Source: an uncultured Opitutales bacterium
GTDB taxonomy: Bacteria > Verrucomicrobiota > Verrucomicrobiia > Opitutales > Intestinicryptomonadaceae
DNA length: 16,138 nucleotides
Direction: 5' to 3'
Assembly: GCA_900545715.1 (NCBI GenBank)
Contig: URAJ01000048.1
Coordinates: 1 to 16,138, forward strand
The notes below the pieces were generated by a model, which did not search any database, was not told where the DNA came from, and worked only from the letters and a program-made list of their open reading frames with translations. Positions 14,301 through 16,138 of this stretch are shown in pieces (within the stretch, counting starts at the first letter, position 1; the number at the start of each line of letters is the position of its first letter). A program made the position numbers and the translations under genes.

Positions 14301-15551
14301 ATGAGCAACAGCAGCGAAATATTGGCAATTCTCGAATACATGGAAAAAGAGAAGCAGATAAGCCGCGCCGACATGATAGAATCAATATCATCGGCGATTC
14401 GCAATGCGGCCTCAAAGGGCGCGCAGGCGGGTTATAATCTGAAAATAGAAATAAACCCAAAAACGGGCGCGTTAAAATCTTGGGCTTTGCTGACCGTGAC
14501 TGACAGCGTCGCAGACCCCGCCACAGAAATACATATCGACAAGGCTAAACTCTATCTCGACAATCCCCATATCGGCGATGTCGTCGAGCGCGAAATCGAC
14601 CTCTCCAACCTCGGCAGAATCGCCGCGAAGAACGTCTATCAGAGCATAATCCAAAAAGTGCGCCAGTTCGAGAAGGACAGAATTTTTGACGAATATAAAG
14701 GCGACGTTGGCAATATCGTCACAGGTGTCGTCCGCCGCCGCGAGAAAGGCACAACCATAGTCGACTTGGGCAAGGCCGAGGCTCTATTGCCGCGCCGCGA
14801 GTCCGTCCCCGGCGAGGATTACGCCCAGGGCGAGCGCATCAGGTGCCTCTTGCTCGAAATAGAGACGACTCCGCGCGGGCCCGAGATAATTCTAAGCCGC
14901 GCAAGCTATAAGTTCGTAAAAAAATTATTTGAGCTCGAAGTTTCGGAAATCGCAGACGGCTCCGTAAAAATTGAAGCTATGGCGCGCGAACCCGGCTACC
15001 GCACAAAAATAGCGGTATCCAGCTCCGACAGCAGAATCGACCCCGTTGGCGCGTGTGTCGGCGCGGGGGGCTCTCGCGTTAAGAGCATTGTGCGCGAATT
15101 GGGCGGCGAAAAAATCGACGTCATAAAATTCTCGCCAAATCCGCAGACTTTGCTTGAAGAATGCATTAAGCCCGCAGTTGCTAAAAACGTAAAAGTTGAC
15201 GCCCGCGAAAGAAAAATATCGTTTGAAGTATCCGAGCCGGACCTCTCGATTGTCATAGGCAAGCGCGGTTCCAACGCAAAGCTCACTTCAAGGCTCTTGG
15301 GCTGGAAGCTCGAAATTGCCAAGGAGGAATCGGGGGAAGTGGGCATCCGCGAAAAGGTCGCGCAGGCAGCGGGAAGCCTCGGGCAGATATTGCCAAACCT
15401 CACAGAGCAGCAGGCGGCGATACTCGCCAACAACGGCATCAACAGCTCCGACGCTTTCGAGGGTGTGGAGCTTTCGGACCTCGTCGGAATGGGATTCTCG
15501 GAAGACGAGGCCGCCTCGATTCTCGCGCAGATCGGGGAATACAGACAGTAA
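14301..15551 (+). CDS. nusA: Transcription termination/antitermination factor NusA
   Basis: The 416-residue protein has the full NusA layout. N-terminal RNA-polymerase-binding domain, residues 1-130 (EILAILEYMEKEKQI; NLGRIAAKNVYQSIIQKVRQFEKDR). S1 domain, about 134-200 (GDVGNIVTGVVRRREKG). KH1, about 210-278, with GAGG (254-257) in DPVGACVGAGGSRVKSI. KH2, about 285-345, with GKRG (320-323). A C-terminal helix-hairpin-helix-like segment follows at 366-411 (LTEQQAAILANNGI). It binds elongating RNA polymerase and nascent RNA, affecting pausing, termination and antitermination. A clear Shine-Dalgarno AAAGGA lies nine bases upstream. infB follows after 53 bases. rimP, which precedes nusA in many bacteria, is absent here. 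The single short C-terminal repeat is smaller than in E. coli NusA (495 residues). Confidence 0.97.
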   Translation: MSNSSEILAILEYMEKEKQISRADMIESISSAIRNAASKGAQAGYNLKIEINPKTGALKSWALLTVTDSVADPATEIHIDKAKLYLDNPHIGDVVEREIDLSNLGRIAAKNVYQSIIQKVRQFEKDRIFDEYKGDVGNIVTGVVRRREKGTTIVDLGKAEALLPRRESVPGEDYAQGERIRCLLLEIETTPRGPEIILSRASYKFVKKLFELEVSEIADGSVKIEAMAREPGYRTKIAVSSSDSRIDPVGACVGAGGSRVKSIVRELGGEKIDVIKFSPNPQTLLEECIKPAVAKNVKVDARERKISFEVSEPDLSIVIGKRGSNAKLTSRLLGWKLEIAKEESGEVGIREKVAQAAGSLGQILPNLTEQQAAILANNGINSSDAFEGVELSDLVGMGFSEDEAASILAQIGEYRQ

Positions 15552-15554
15552 TAG

Positions 15555-15572
15555 CCGCGCAATACGGCGCGG
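15555..15572 (+). other. GC-rich hairpin between nusA and infB
   Basis: Perfect six-base stem CCGCGC/GCGCGG with an AATACG loop, four bases after the nusA stop. No T tract follows, so it is not a classic terminator; it may protect the nusA message end or set the infB level. Confidence 0.4.
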
Positions 15573-15604
15573 ACGCTTAATTTAAAAAAGGAAATTGCGT
15601 TTTC

Positions 15605-16138
15605 ATGAGCATTAGAATTCACGCATTGGCAAAAGAACTGAATGTCCCGAACAAGGAACTGATAGATTTCATAAATCGGCGTCAGGATATATACCACTTG
15701 GAGATAAAAACACCCTCCAACGCCATCGATCCGTTTACGGCGGAGGCGATAGGTAAGGATTTTGCCGAATATGCCGCGTCGAAAGCGGAGCAGCCCTCGG
15801 AAAGCGCAAATGCGGCCGAACCCTCGGCAAAAGAACCTGCGGATCAAAAGGCTCAAGGCTCCGCGGAGGAAGCAAAAAAGGCTGAAGACAAAGCAGAAAG
15901 CGCCAAAGCAGAACCCGCGGCGGAACAGCCCGCGGGGCAAAAGCCAATCTCAGCAGAGAAGAAGCCTGAACCGCTCTCTCCGCCTCCGGTTGCAAAGCGA
16001 CCTGCGCCTATCGTGCCCCCGGCAGCCAATAAGGCGCCTGCGGCCGTTCCGCCTACGGCGGCAAAACCCGCGCCGGCAGTTCCGCCGAGCGTTGCAAAAG
16101 CGCCGGCTCCGGCAGTTCCGCCGAGCGTTTCAAAGTCG
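15605..16138 (+). CDS. infB: Translation initiation factor IF-2, N-terminal part (continues beyond the window)
   Basis: 178 codons are visible and the frame is still open at the window edge. Residues 1-48 are the IF-2 N-terminal helical domain (MSIRIHALAKELNVPNKELI, then a segment ending near DPFTAEAIGKDF). The rest is a low-complexity linker, first rich in Ala, Glu and Lys (about 58-115), then Pro/Ala/Val-rich with tandem 11-12-residue units such as APAVPPSVAK. The GTPase domain lies outside. IF-2 places initiator tRNA on the 30S subunit. Position right after nusA supports the call. An AAAGGAAA Shine-Dalgarno-like run is present but about 13 bases from the ATG, rather far. The ATG at 15605 fits the usual MS(I/V)RI start. 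Confidence 0.93.
   Translation, partial: MSIRIHALAKELNVPNKELIDFINRRQDIYHLEIKTPSNAIDPFTAEAIGKDFAEYAASKAEQPSESANAAEPSAKEPADQKAQGSAEEAKKAEDKAESAKAEPAAEQPAGQKPISAEKKPEPLSPPPVAKRPAPIVPPAANKAPAAVPPTAAKPAPAVPPSVAKAPAPAVPPSVSKS
16073..16129 (+). repeat. Tandem 36-bp repeat inside infB
   Basis: The 21-base word beginning CCGGCAGTTCCGCCGAGCG occurs at 16073-16093 and 16109-16129, 36 bases apart. A more diverged unit lies just before it. It encodes the Pro/Ala linker repeats of IF-2. Confidence 0.85.

Noticed and set aside
14996..15940. 314-codon minus-strand frame
   Set aside because: Antisense shadow of nusA and infB, with Phe/Arg/Leu-rich low-complexity composition.

Overview
The window looks like chromosomal DNA of a Gram-negative bacterium, most likely a member of the Verrucomicrobiota (Opitutales-like). 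The grounds are a fused lpxC-fabZ gene followed by lpxA, lipoproteins and a predicted outer-membrane protein, a nusA-infB cluster with no rimP gene in front of it, and many start codons without a Shine-Dalgarno sequence. The phylum is an inference from gene content. The genus cannot be told.

Layout, left to right. 1-395: non-coding, with three imperfect 70-72 bp tandem repeats and two terminators. 396-1559 (-): YqhD-type NADPH-dependent alcohol dehydrogenase. 1676-2416 (+): secreted, probably beta-barrel outer-membrane protein. 2417-2918: AT-rich non-coding DNA. 2919-5586 (+): four tightly packed genes matching, in order and character, the Mu phage cassette gp25-gp26-gp27-gp28 (membrane/coiled-coil protein, winged-helix protein, small terminase, large terminase). 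No portal, capsid, tail, integrase or transposase gene follows. 5896-6171: HU-family DNA-binding protein behind a long leader. 6619-8750: lipid A operon lpxC/fabZ-lpxA. 8751-9323: non-coding DNA with degenerate repeats. 9324-11237: GH127-like glycosidase lipoprotein. 11531-11845: small membrane protein. 11985-12791 (-): two-gene operon of a META-domain lipoprotein and an ABM-family monooxygenase. 12867-13148: YunC/DUF1805 protein. 13312-14031 (-): exported protein with a duplicated domain. 14301-16138: nusA and the 5' part of infB, behind a promoter and a terminator-like hairpin in the leader.

Most of the window is ordinary housekeeping DNA. The lipid A genes act together: the fused protein performs the committed LpxC deacetylation and supplies FabZ dehydration for fatty acid synthesis, and LpxA performs the first acylation. 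nusA and infB form the usual transcription/translation factor operon.

The part most worth a second look is the isolated Mu-type DNA-packaging cassette. Its large terminase keeps the ATPase and nuclease residues, yet it lies between ordinary chromosomal genes without any other phage gene. It may be a domesticated or gene-transfer-agent-like packaging module whose remaining parts lie elsewhere, or a prophage remnant.
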